DNA of 64,000 nucleotides from Rhodococcus rhodnii. GTDB taxonomy: Bacteria; Actinomycetota; Actinomycetes; Mycobacteriales; Pseudonocardiaceae. The stretch's first letter is position 1. Each line of letters opens with the position of its first letter. Positions 57,264 through 64,000 of the stretch are shown one piece after another. The position numbers and the translations under genes were made by a program. Where the stretch lies: positions 124,001 to 188,000 of the forward strand of contig JOAA01000013.1 of NCBI GenBank assembly GCA_000720375.1, written 5' to 3'. The notes beneath the pieces were generated by a model. It worked only from the letters and a program-made list of their open reading frames with translations, did not search any database and was not told the DNA's origin.

Positions 57264-58241
57264 TTACTCGACCTGATCGCGGGCGAAGCGGTCGGTGGCG
57301 GCGATGATCGCCGCGGTCATACTGCCGCCGCCGTGACCGGTGTCGTCGAGAACCACGAGCTCGCTTCCGGGCCAGGCCCGGTGCAGCGCCCAGGCTGTGC
57401 CGAGTGGACCGCTGACGTCGTAACGCCCGTGGATCAACACGGCAGGAATCCCGTGGAGCCGCTCGATGTCACGCAGCAGCTGTCCCTCTTGAAGAAAGCA
57501 GCCGTGGGACCAGTAGTGGGTCACGAGGCGAGCGAAGGTCAGCTGAAATTCCGGGTCGGCGACCGACAGGAAGGGGGCGGCGTCGGGGGCCAGCGACATG
57601 TGCGTGTCCTCCCACTCGCACCACCCGTGTGCGGCCTTGGCGCGGACCTCGGGGTCGGGATCGTGCAGCAGCCTGCTGTAGGCGGCCGCGAGGTCGCCGT
57701 CGCGTTCGGCGGCGGGCACGCCGTCGCGGAACCGTTCCCACTCGCGCGGGAAAACGCGGCCCATGTCACGCGTGATCCAGTCGATGTCGCGGCGGCTGCC
57801 GTCGGTCACGGCCGCGAGCACCAATTCGGTCACCCGCTCCGGATATGCCTGCGCGTAGGCAAGAGCGAGTGTGACGCCCCACGAGCCACCCTGCACCAGC
57901 CAGCGCTCGATTCCCAGGTGGACCCGCAGCGCCTCCATGTCGGCGATGAGGTGCTGGGTGGTGTTCGCCGACAGGTCGACGACCGGGTCGCTCGCCGAAG
58001 GCGTGCTGCGCCCGGCGTTGCGCTGGTCGAACACGACCACGCGGTAACGGTTCGGGTCGAACAGGCCCCGGTATCTCGGCGAGCTCCCCGATCCGGGACC
58101 GCCGTGCAGCGCGACGGCCGGCTTGCCGTCGGGATTGCCCGACACCTCCCAATACAGCGAATGACCGTCGCCGACGTCCAGCATGCCTGACTCGTATGGC
58201 TCGCTTATCGGATAACGCCCGTCATCGGATGTATTCGTCAC
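57264..58241 (-). CDS. pip: proline iminopeptidase
   Basis: A 325-residue S33 alpha/beta hydrolase that releases N-terminal proline. The oxyanion motif HGGPGSG is at 46-52 and the nucleophile Ser120 is in VQGGSWGVTLAL. DVSGPLGTAW supplies the Asp and DDTGHGGGS the His. FDQRNAGRS (71-79) replaces the common FDQRGCGRS, a small but visible change. Residues SRRDIDWITRDMGRVFPREW belong to the helical cap. GTG at 58241 is taken because it directly precedes the SDDGRYPISEPYESG start typical of the family; the ribosome site is weak. The stop lies 5 bp from the convergent MocR stop. Confidence 0.88.
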   Translation of the reverse strand: MTNTSDDGRYPISEPYESGMLDVGDGHSLYWEVSGNPDGKPAVALHGGPGSGSSPRYRGLFDPNRYRVVVFDQRNAGRSTPSASDPVVDLSANTTQHLIADMEALRVHLGIERWLVQGGSWGVTLALAYAQAYPERVTELVLAAVTDGSRRDIDWITRDMGRVFPREWERFRDGVPAAERDGDLAAAYSRLLHDPDPEVRAKAAHGWCEWEDTHMSLAPDAAPFLSVADPEFQLTFARLVTHYWSHGCFLQEGQLLRDIERLHGIPAVLIHGRYDVSGPLGTAWALHRAWPGSELVVLDDTGHGGGSMTAAIIAATDRFARDQVE

Positions 58242-58316
58242 ACGGGCATGATCGCGCACCGGTGCTCGACGCGAGGGAAGCGGCCCACACCAGAAGCGTG
58301 AACGCACGGTTCGCCG

Positions 58317-59642
58317 TCACGGACGGGCAGTGGCGAGTGGGATGCGTGTGATGAAGGTGGTGCAGCCTTCGGAGTTGGTCGCATGGATCGTGCCGTGATG
58401 GGCGGTGGCGATTCGGTGTGCGATGGATAGCCCGAGGCCAGTACCCCCGGTGCCGCGGGTGCGGGCATCGTCGAGACGGGTGAAGCGGTCGAAGATGCGT
58501 TCCCGGTCGGCCGACGGGATCTCGGGTCCGTCGTTGGAGACTTCGAGAACAGCGGTCGTGGTGTTGGTTGTGAGCCGCACGGTGATCTGGTGGTTGGCAT
58601 AGCGCTCAGCGTTGTCGAGCAAATTGCCCAGTAGACGCACCAACAGTGCACGGCGGCCGTGGACCTGGACTGGGGCGTTAGGTGTCTGCGCAGTGAGGGT
58701 GACGTGCGCCGGCAGGATTCGGGCGGTCTCTTCCGCCACGACAGTGGTGAGGTCGACGTGCTCGTCGGGCGTTATGGCGTTGTCGAGGCTGGTGAGCAGG
58801 AGCAGGTCGTCGGTGAGCTCTTCGAGGCGTCGGGTGTCACTGAGCGCGTCGTCGATGACTTGGCGCCACTGGGATTTTTCTGGGTGTGCTTGGGCGATTT
58901 CGAGTTCAGCGCGTAGTGCGGCGAGAGGGCTGCGCAGTTCGTGGGAGGCGTCGGCGGCGAAGCGACGGTTGGTCTCGACAGCGGTGTGCAGACGCTCCAG
59001 GGTACGGTTCATCGTGGTGGCCAGGCGGGCGATCTCATCTCGCGTCCGCGGTACAGATACCCGGCGAGCTAGGTCGTGTTCGGTGATTTCGTCGACCTCG
59101 CGGCGGATGGCCTCCACAGGGCGCAGTACTCGACTGAGCGCGGCCCGGATTGTCACGGCGAACAGGCCCAGCAACACGATCAAGCCTCCGGCCAACGAGA
59201 CGACGGTGACATGGAGGGTCGCCTGATCCCTCACGAAGGCCGGGGTCTGGCTGATCCGGCGCGCGAGCTTTTGTTCCTCAGCGGGCGCGGAGTCATCGAA
59301 TTCGGGCTCGCTGAAAGGCCAGAACGACAGGGCGAGACCGGCAGGGAGCATCGGCTGCTCACCGGGAGCGTGTTGCATTCCGAAATACCAGAAGCTGGCG
59401 GAACACAACGATTCCGATTCGCCCTGAGAGGTGGCATGCCGTTGATCGACGACGGGATTCGGCATGCACTCGTATCTGGCGACCAGAAGCGTGTTCGAGG
59501 TGAGCGAGGACCGAACCAGCTGCGCGGTGGCGATAACGGCTGCGATCAACGGAATCGCGACGATGACGGTCGCGGCAAGAACGAGCCGGCCCCGAATCTC
59601 CCTGGGAAGCAACCAGCGGGTGGTGCGGACAATGAAGTTCAT
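58317..59642 (-). CDS. two-component sensor histidine kinase
   Basis: A 441-residue membrane kinase. TM1 is at about 20-45, an extracytoplasmic sensor of about 110 residues contains two cysteines (ARYECMPN and ESLCSASFW) that could form a disulfide, and TM2 is near 145-170. HAMP follows (about 172-225). The HisKA box is DASHELRSPLAAL with the phosphoacceptor His near 234, then the N box LLGNLLDNAERYANH and G boxes including GTGGTGLGLSIAHRIA. It follows the response regulator gene by 6 bp and surely pairs with it. The signal may be cell-surface redox or envelope stress (inference). Confidence 0.92.
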   Translation of the reverse strand: MNFIVRTTRWLLPREIRGRLVLAATVIVAIPLIAAVIATAQLVRSSLTSNTLLVARYECMPNPVVDQRHATSQGESESLCSASFWYFGMQHAPGEQPMLPAGLALSFWPFSEPEFDDSAPAEEQKLARRISQTPAFVRDQATLHVTVVSLAGGLIVLLGLFAVTIRAALSRVLRPVEAIRREVDEITEHDLARRVSVPRTRDEIARLATTMNRTLERLHTAVETNRRFAADASHELRSPLAALRAELEIAQAHPEKSQWRQVIDDALSDTRRLEELTDDLLLLTSLDNAITPDEHVDLTTVVAEETARILPAHVTLTAQTPNAPVQVHGRRALLVRLLGNLLDNAERYANHQITVRLTTNTTTAVLEVSNDGPEIPSADRERIFDRFTRLDDARTRGTGGTGLGLSIAHRIATAHHGTIHATNSEGCTTFITRIPLATARP

Positions 59643-59648
59643 GGATGC

Positions 59649-60320
59649 TCACCCGGCGGTGATCTGGTAGCCGTGGCCTCGGACGGTCACAATGGTCCGT
59701 CGGCCGAACGGAGTGTCGATCTTGCGGCGCAGCGCGCTGATGTAGACCTCGACCAGGTTGGGGTCGGGATCCTGAGAGGTGTCCCAGACATGGTCGATCA
59801 CCTCGGTTTTGGTGACGACCTGACCGGTTCGGCGCATGAGGTACTCCAGCACCGCGTATTCCTTCGCGGTGAGCGTGATTTCGCTGGTACCACGACGGCA
59901 AGTGCGGTCGACCGGATCGAGCTCGAGGTCCCCATTACGCAGCACAGCGGCACGTTCAGGCAGGCCGCGCCGGATCAGCGCCCGCAACCTGGCCACCAGG
60001 ACGAGATAGGAGAATGGTTTGGTCAGATAATCGTCGGCGCCGGTGTCCAGACCTTCGACCTCGTCGTGCTCCCCGTTCTTGGCCGTGAGCATCAGGATGG
60101 GCGTCCACACACCGGCCTGCCGGAGCTGAGCGCAAACCCGATAGCCATTGAGGCCGGGCAACATGAGATCCAGCAGGATCACGTCGTAGGGGTATTCGGT
60201 GGCACGCCAGAGACCCTCACGGCCGTCGTGGCAGACCTCTACTGTGAAGCCCTCCGCGGCCAGGCCGCGGTCCAGCAGCTGTGCCAGCCGTAGATCGTCT
60301 TCCACCACGAGGACTCGCAT
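59649..60320 (-). CDS. OmpR/PhoB-family response regulator
   Basis: A 223-residue regulator. The receiver domain has acidic Asp8-Asp9, phosphoacceptor Asp51 (VILLDLMLPG), the LTAKNGEHDE Thr/Ala switch and Lys in YLTKPFSY. The C-terminal winged helix (about 125-220) has TLTAKEYAVLEYLMRRTGQVV and ALRRKIDTPFGRRTIVTVRGHGY. ATG at 60320 is preceded by GGGACG; the upstream open frame extends through non-coding DNA with a hairpin. It is the first gene of the pair with the kinase and is divergent from the secreted crystallin-like protein, which may be its target. Confidence 0.93.
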   Translation of the reverse strand: MRVLVVEDDLRLAQLLDRGLAAEGFTVEVCHDGREGLWRATEYPYDVILLDLMLPGLNGYRVCAQLRQAGVWTPILMLTAKNGEHDEVEGLDTGADDYLTKPFSYLVLVARLRALIRRGLPERAAVLRNGDLELDPVDRTCRRGTSEITLTAKEYAVLEYLMRRTGQVVTKTEVIDHVWDTSQDPDPNLVEVYISALRRKIDTPFGRRTIVTVRGHGYQITAG

Positions 60321-60415
60321 CGTCCCAGAATGCCGCACGTTAGCCGGCGAATCCCTGAAATTTCCTTCAGCTGACTGCAGCAAATGTTCAGCATCCGTGT
60401 GCCAGTCTGCTGACC

Positions 60416-60451
60416 GGTTCGGCGGGGCTCGGGGGAGGACCCCGCCGAACC
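60416..60451. other. 12-bp perfect GC-rich hairpin in a divergent intergenic region
   Basis: GGTTCGGCGGGG (60416-60427) and CCCCGCCGAACC (60440-60451) form a perfect stem with a 12-base loop. It lies about 95 bp upstream of the response-regulator start and 160 bp upstream of the secreted protein start, so it is not the end of either gene. Nearby, CTGAA/TTCAG arms (60355-60370) form a smaller repeat. Confidence 0.6.
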
Positions 60452-60610
60452 GCGAGTCAAAGGTCGAGTCAGGGATTGGCGTTCCAGCCTCCCGGTTCTC
60501 CTTCGTTGGTCCACCCCCACGATCGCCATTGTCGGGGCAAGCACACCTGCCCAACGTGAAACGCTCGATGCGAACGTCATTGGGAAAGGCAGTCGAGGGA
60601 GGAATCGCAA

Positions 60611-61159
60611 ATGAATGTTATCTGGAAACGCTGCGCGGTTGGCTTTGCCGCTGCGGCGGCCAGCGCAGCAACATTGCTCATAACAGCCAGTCCGGCCGGG
60701 GCTGTGGCACCTGCCAACGGGGCAACGGGAATCCAGATCGAAGCGGTCAGTAGCGCCACGCCGGTCTCGGTGTCGGATGTGGCTGGCGTCGACTCGGAGG
60801 GCAGCACCTCGACCTTGTACTGCGCGGTCCGGGACAACACCTTCGGATGTCAGTCAGGCACGCCGGGCGACGGACTGGTGGTCAGCATCCTCTATGACGA
60901 CAGCAACTTCAGCGGCTCGCGGGTAGTGATCTTCAACCCGGCCTACCAGGTCGGATGTACTGGCGGGACGGGCGACAATGAGGGCGGCGCAAACCTCGGC
61001 GCGGCGGCCAACCTGATCAGCTCAGTGCGAACGTACAACTCCTGCGATGTCAAGCTGTTCGACGGAAACAACGCGACCGGCACGGCCACTGCATGGCTGG
61101 ACGAGGCCGCCGACCTGGGGGCGATGAACGACCGCGCCAACTCCTTCAAGATCTCCTGA
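60611..61159 (+). CDS. secreted beta/gamma-crystallin-like (I36-type) protein
   Basis: A 182-residue exported protein. The Sec signal peptide runs MNVIWKRCAVGF... to about SPAGAVA. The mature part contains two crystallin-like Greek-key motifs: VSILYDDSNFSGSRVV with a following ISSVR, and VKLFDGNNATGTATAW with NDRANSFKIS. Four cysteines (around 70, 80, 114, 144) could make two disulfides. Relatives include Streptomyces metalloproteinase inhibitors and calcium-binding crystallin-like proteins; which one applies is open. ATG at 60611 follows GAGGGAGGAATCGCAA. It is divergent from the two-component system. Confidence 0.75.
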   Translation: MNVIWKRCAVGFAAAAASAATLLITASPAGAVAPANGATGIQIEAVSSATPVSVSDVAGVDSEGSTSTLYCAVRDNTFGCQSGTPGDGLVVSILYDDSNFSGSRVVIFNPAYQVGCTGGTGDNEGGANLGAAANLISSVRTYNSCDVKLFDGNNATGTATAWLDEAADLGAMNDRANSFKIS

Positions 61160-61291
61160 TCGGTCCCTACCACCGAACCGGAGAAGTGACCACCGTGGGA
61201 CGGCGCCTGCCCCGGCGCGCAAGCCGAGCAGCTGCTGCCAGGTCAAGCTTGGAATCCGCCAGGTTCGCTTGAAACGGGCATTCCGCGATGG

Positions 61292-61318
61292 TGTCGAATG
61301 GCGTCGAGCCCGTTCGTA
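61292..61318 (+). promoter_or_regulatory. ECF42-type promoter-like sequence
   Basis: TGTCGA (61292-61297) matches the reported ECF42 -35 element. CGTA at 61315-61318, 17 bp later, is one base off the reported -10 CG(A/T)C. It lies 41 bp upstream of the DGPF gene, as expected for autoregulation. Confidence 0.45.
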
Positions 61319-61358
61319 GCCAAGGTGAGAGGCCGCCTGATCCTTGAAGGAGTGCACC

Positions 61359-61715
61359 ATGAAGCAGTACTTGCTCGCCGTCCAGCTCGACGAAAGCGTG
61401 CCGGAGACCGAAGAGGAACGGCGGGAGCAGATGGCACGGACGGCCAAGGTCACCGAGGACATGAAGTCCGCGGGTTCGTGGGTGTTCGTCGGCGGGCTGC
61501 TGCCCTCGCATGCCAGCACGGTCGTCCGTCCCGGCAGCGGTACCACCACGATGACCGACGGCCCGTTCGCGGAGACGAAAGAGCAGCTCGGCGGGTTCTG
61601 GGTGATCCAGTGCGACGATCTCGACCAGGCGCTGGCCTGGGCCGAGAAGTGCGCGTTGGCCTGCGGGCAACCGATCGAGGTGCGCCCGTTCGACGACGGG
61701 CCGGGCCGGCGCTGA
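61359..61715 (+). CDS. YCII-related DGPF-domain protein (ECF42 partner)
   Basis: A 118-residue protein of the YciI/DGPF family. It begins MKQYLLAVQLDESVP and contains the eponymous DGPFAETKEQLGGFWVI block near 67-83. Genes of this family typically sit beside ECF42 sigma genes and are their main targets, with unknown enzymology. ATG at 61359 has GAAGGAG six bases upstream. The stop and the sigma ATG share a base (TGATG). Confidence 0.9.
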   Translation: MKQYLLAVQLDESVPETEEERREQMARTAKVTEDMKSAGSWVFVGGLLPSHASTVVRPGSGTTTMTDGPFAETKEQLGGFWVIQCDDLDQALAWAEKCALACGQPIEVRPFDDGPGRR

Positions 61716-62905
61716 TGGATCTGGACAGCGTCTACCGGGCTGAGTACGGCCGGTGCGTGGCGACGCTGACGCGCCTTCTCGGTGACATCGGGCTCGCCGA
61801 GGAGGCCGTCCAGGACGCGTTCGCCGTCGCCGTCCAGAAGTGGGGCGAGGGGCTGCCGCCCAATCCGGGCGCGTGGATCGTGACCACGGCCCGAAACAGG
61901 GCGATCGACCGCCTGCGCCGGGAATCCACACGGGAAGCCCGGCACGCGCAGGCGCTGCTGCTGCACCAACCCGACGAGCCGAAGGAGGTGGGACCGGTGC
62001 GTGACGACCAGCTGCGCATGATCTTCACCTGCTGCCATCCGGCGCTGTCGCCGCTCGCGCAGACCGCGCTCACCCTGCGGCTGCTCGGCGGGTTGGAGGT
62101 GGCGGAGATCGCGCGGGCCTACCTGGTGCCGGAGCCGACCGTGGCCCAGCGGATCGTCCGGGCGAAGAAGAAGATCCGCGACGCCGGCATCCCGTACCGG
62201 GTGCCCAACGCCGCCGAACTGCCCGAGCGGCTGACTTCCGTGCTCACGGTGCTCTACCTGGTGTTCAACGAGGGATACACGTCCACGTCGGGGGAGCTGC
62301 TGCGGACGGACCTGTGCCTGGAGGCCGTCCGCCTGGCGAGGGCGCTGGCCGAGTTGATGCCCGAAGAACCCGAGGTGATCGGGCTGCTGGCGCTGCTCCT
62401 GCTCACCGAAGCCCGGCGACCCGCGCGGGTGGGGCCGTCGGGTGAGCTGGTGGTGCTGGCGGAGCAGGACCGGTCGCTGTGGAACCGGGAGCTGATCGAC
62501 GAAGGCCACGAGCTGGTGCGGTGGTGCCTGCGCCGTGCTCAGCCGGGGCCGTACCAGTTGCAGGCCGCGATCAACGCCGTGCACACGGACGGTCCGGCGA
62601 CCGACTGGGCCCAGGTGCTCGCGCTGTACGACCAACTGCTGCAGCACACCCCGACCCCGATCGTCGCGCTGAATCGTGCGGTCGCCGTCGCCGAAGTGCA
62701 CGGACCGGCGCAGGCACTGGCCAGCATCGACGACCTGGATTTGCCGGGTTACCACTTGTTGCCCGCCACTCGCGCGGACCTGCTCACCCGCCTCGGCCGT
62801 ACCGCGGATGCCGTCGCCGCCTACGACGAGGCAATCACCTTGGCCACCAACGACACCGAACGAACCTTCCTGGAGACGCGGCGGGCACGCGTGACTCCCG
62901 GCTAG
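61715..62905 (+). CDS. ECF42-type RNA polymerase sigma factor with TPR-like C-terminus
   Basis: A 396-residue ECF sigma. Region 2 (about 5-75) has EEAVQDAFAVAVQKW and WIVTTARNRAIDRLRRES. Region 4 (about 105-165) has TALTLRLLGGLEVAEIARAYL and the recognition helix PTVAQRIVRAKKKIR. The ~200-residue helical C-terminus (LYLVFNEGYTSTSGE, ALYDQLLQHTPTPIVALNRA, ARADLLTRLGRTADA) is the DUF6596/TPR-like extension that defines ECF42 and is needed for its activity. There is no anti-sigma gene. It is translationally coupled to the DGPF gene and overlaps the convergent glycosidase gene by 4 bp. Confidence 0.93.
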   Translation: MDLDSVYRAEYGRCVATLTRLLGDIGLAEEAVQDAFAVAVQKWGEGLPPNPGAWIVTTARNRAIDRLRRESTREARHAQALLLHQPDEPKEVGPVRDDQLRMIFTCCHPALSPLAQTALTLRLLGGLEVAEIARAYLVPEPTVAQRIVRAKKKIRDAGIPYRVPNAAELPERLTSVLTVLYLVFNEGYTSTSGELLRTDLCLEAVRLARALAELMPEEPEVIGLLALLLLTEARRPARVGPSGELVVLAEQDRSLWNRELIDEGHELVRWCLRRAQPGPYQLQAAINAVHTDGPATDWAQVLALYDQLLQHTPTPIVALNRAVAVAEVHGPAQALASIDDLDLPGYHLLPATRADLLTRLGRTADAVAAYDEAITLATNDTERTFLETRRARVTPG

Positions 62906-64000
62906 CGCTGGCGGTGGACGATGAGCTGCGGGGTTTCGGAGACGAGGATGCTGTCACCGCCGCGTAAGGGCCTGCTGGTTCCGTCGATGTGCCGCAGTTC
63001 TTCAGCGTGCGGGCCGGCGGTGGTCGTGGCGCTGCCGTGGTGTGTCCAGCGGATCACCAGTAATCGGCGGTCTGTGGTGGCGAATTCGCATTGCCACACG
63101 TTGCTCGGCAGGTTGATCGCCAAACCTTGGCCGCAAGAGCGGGTAGTGGTGTGCGACAGCCAGCGTTGTAGTTCTTCGACGGCGAGCGCGGCGCGAGTGG
63201 GCGGACCGCCGACTACTTGGAGGGTGATCGGCAGTGGCCTGCCGCCCCAGTTGTAGAAGTAGGTACGCGCAAGGCTGAAGTTGCTGCCGTAGAGCGCGAC
63301 GAGGTAGAAGCGCGTCGCGTAGTTGATGGCGCGCTGCTCGTCGAGAGGTTCTTCGCGCACGTACTCGTAGGTGACGCCGGTGTTCCACAGTGGAGGGTGA
63401 ACCCCGGCGTCATGCAGTGCGTCGTAGGTCCGCCGCAGCAGGTCGACCATGGTCTCCGGCGGGTCAAGTGCTTGTCGCTGATGCAGATTGAGACCGGCGA
63501 CGTCGCAGTGGTCGTAACCACGGAGCTCAGCGAACCGGCGCAGCATCCGTCGGCCGTCATCGGTCCACAACCCGACGATCGATGGACAGACCACGACAGC
63601 GTTGGGATCGACGGCCTTGATGGCACGGCTTGCCCGGCGCGTCATTTCGACCAGTGTCTCTGTCGAGCCGGAGTAGTAGCGCGGGTCGTTGCCATGCACC
63701 CACACCTCGTAGGCCTCGATTCGGCCCCGGTACCTCGCGGCGAGTGTGCTGACGAAGCGATCCCAGACAGTGAGGTCGTCGGGCGGCGTGCTGCGTGATC
63801 CGTCGTCGTACGGCGTTTTCGGCCCGTTGGGGGCGGCCCATCCCGGTGTTCCGCCGAAGACGAGGGTCGCCGGAAGACCTGCGTTATGAGCCCCGCTGAC
63901 CAGCCGGTCGAGGATGCTCCAGTCGTACACGTCCGGCTGTGGTTGCAGGCTGGCCCATCGGGTGCGGCTGTCCCAGAACCGCAGGCTGCCGACCCGGAAC
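62902..64000 (-). CDS. GH39-like glycoside hydrolase, N-terminus outside the window
   Basis: The C-terminal ~366 residues of a TIM-barrel glycosidase. The frame stays open through position 64000 (encoding VGSLRFWDSRTRW... before the GTG at 63930), so the gene starts upstream on its strand. Barrel features include GLPATLVFGGTPGWAAP, IEAYEVWVHGNDPRYYSG, where a GH39 or related enzyme has its acid/base NE pair but here reads HGN, and LWNTGVTYEYVREE near the expected second glutamate. A C-terminal beta-domain follows (about 260-342 of the visible part). Loss of Glu at the NE position suggests a divergent or inactive catalytic site. Confidence 0.75.
   Translation of the reverse strand, partial: FRVGSLRFWDSRTRWASLQPQPDVYDWSILDRLVSGAHNAGLPATLVFGGTPGWAAPNGPKTPYDDGSRSTPPDDLTVWDRFVSTLAARYRGRIEAYEVWVHGNDPRYYSGSTETLVEMTRRASRAIKAVDPNAVVVCPSIVGLWTDDGRRMLRRFAELRGYDHCDVAGLNLHQRQALDPPETMVDLLRRTYDALHDAGVHPPLWNTGVTYEYVREEPLDEQRAINYATRFYLVALYGSNFSLARTYFYNWGGRPLPITLQVVGGPPTRAALAVEELQRWLSHTTTRSCGQGLAINLPSNVWQCEFATTDRRLLVIRWTHHGSATTTAGPHAEELRHIDGTSRPLRGGDSILVSETPQLIVHRQR

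Noticed and set aside
1..64000. tRNA, rRNA or riboswitch genes
   Set aside because: I looked in the intergenic regions for cloverleaf ends, rRNA-like conserved blocks and known riboswitch cores and saw none. A covariance-model search would settle this.

Overview
The window is high-GC DNA with strong G/C preference at third codon positions, many GTG/TTG starts, ATGA/GTGA stop-start overlaps and almost entirely actinobacterial gene families: SARP, LAL and StrR-type regulators, ECF sigma factors with DGPF partners, and sugar ABC operons without their own ATPase. It looks like the chromosome of a filamentous actinomycete, probably Pseudonocardiales. That placement is inference from family content and codon style. 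I see no rRNA, tRNA, CRISPR array, prophage or plasmid functions. The only mobile-element trace is a decayed IS630-type transposase near 32.4-32.7 kb.

Layout. 0-5 kb: end of a methyltransferase gene, a DUF2252 protein and a large LuxR (LAL) regulator. 5-8.7 kb: an XRE-nSTAND-WD40 protein with fourteen blades, divergent from the LAL gene. 9-18.2 kb: a compact block that looks like an undescribed specialised-metabolite locus. A StrR-like activator and a large SARP bracket a tightly coupled minus-strand operon encoding a PhyH-type Fe(II)/2-oxoglutarate oxygenase, a DUF6271 protein with glycosyltransferase-like motifs, an ornithine/diaminopimelate-decarboxylase-like PLP enzyme, a GNAT acetyltransferase and an MFS exporter. 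There is no PKS or NRPS. A near-consensus DasR-type site lies upstream of the StrR-like gene.

18.2-24.4 kb: a catabolic island with a citrate-synthase-like lyase, a type III CoA-transferase, an intradiol ring-cleavage dioxygenase, a DoxX protein, an amidohydrolase and an IclR regulator. Two copies of CGGAC-N4-GTCCG sit in its divergent promoter. 24.4-36.5 kb: mixed genes, including thioredoxin, a methyltransferase, a Uma2 nuclease, a TIGR04141/DUF6119 protein, an ECF sigma factor with an alpha/beta hydrolase, an NmrA-like oxidoreductase with an AraC regulator, a prolyl oligopeptidase, and a LysR regulator with a DJ-1/PfpI protein.

36.5-43.1 kb: a complete narGHJI operon for respiratory nitrate reductase in which every junction is an ATGA overlap. 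43.3-51.8 kb: an alpha-glucan/oligosaccharide regulon made of a LacI repressor, a binding protein, two permeases and a secreted six-hairpin glycosidase, with a divergent debranching-type enzyme and a perfect 16-bp palindrome between the two arms.

51.8-64 kb: an orphan NitT/TauT-type binding lipoprotein, a tandem pair of secreted beta-lactamase-fold serine hydrolases, a YczE membrane protein divergent from a MocR regulator, a proline iminopeptidase, a two-component system divergent from a secreted beta/gamma-crystallin-like protein, an ECF42-type sigma factor with its DGPF protein, and the C-terminal part of a GH39-like protein that runs off the window.
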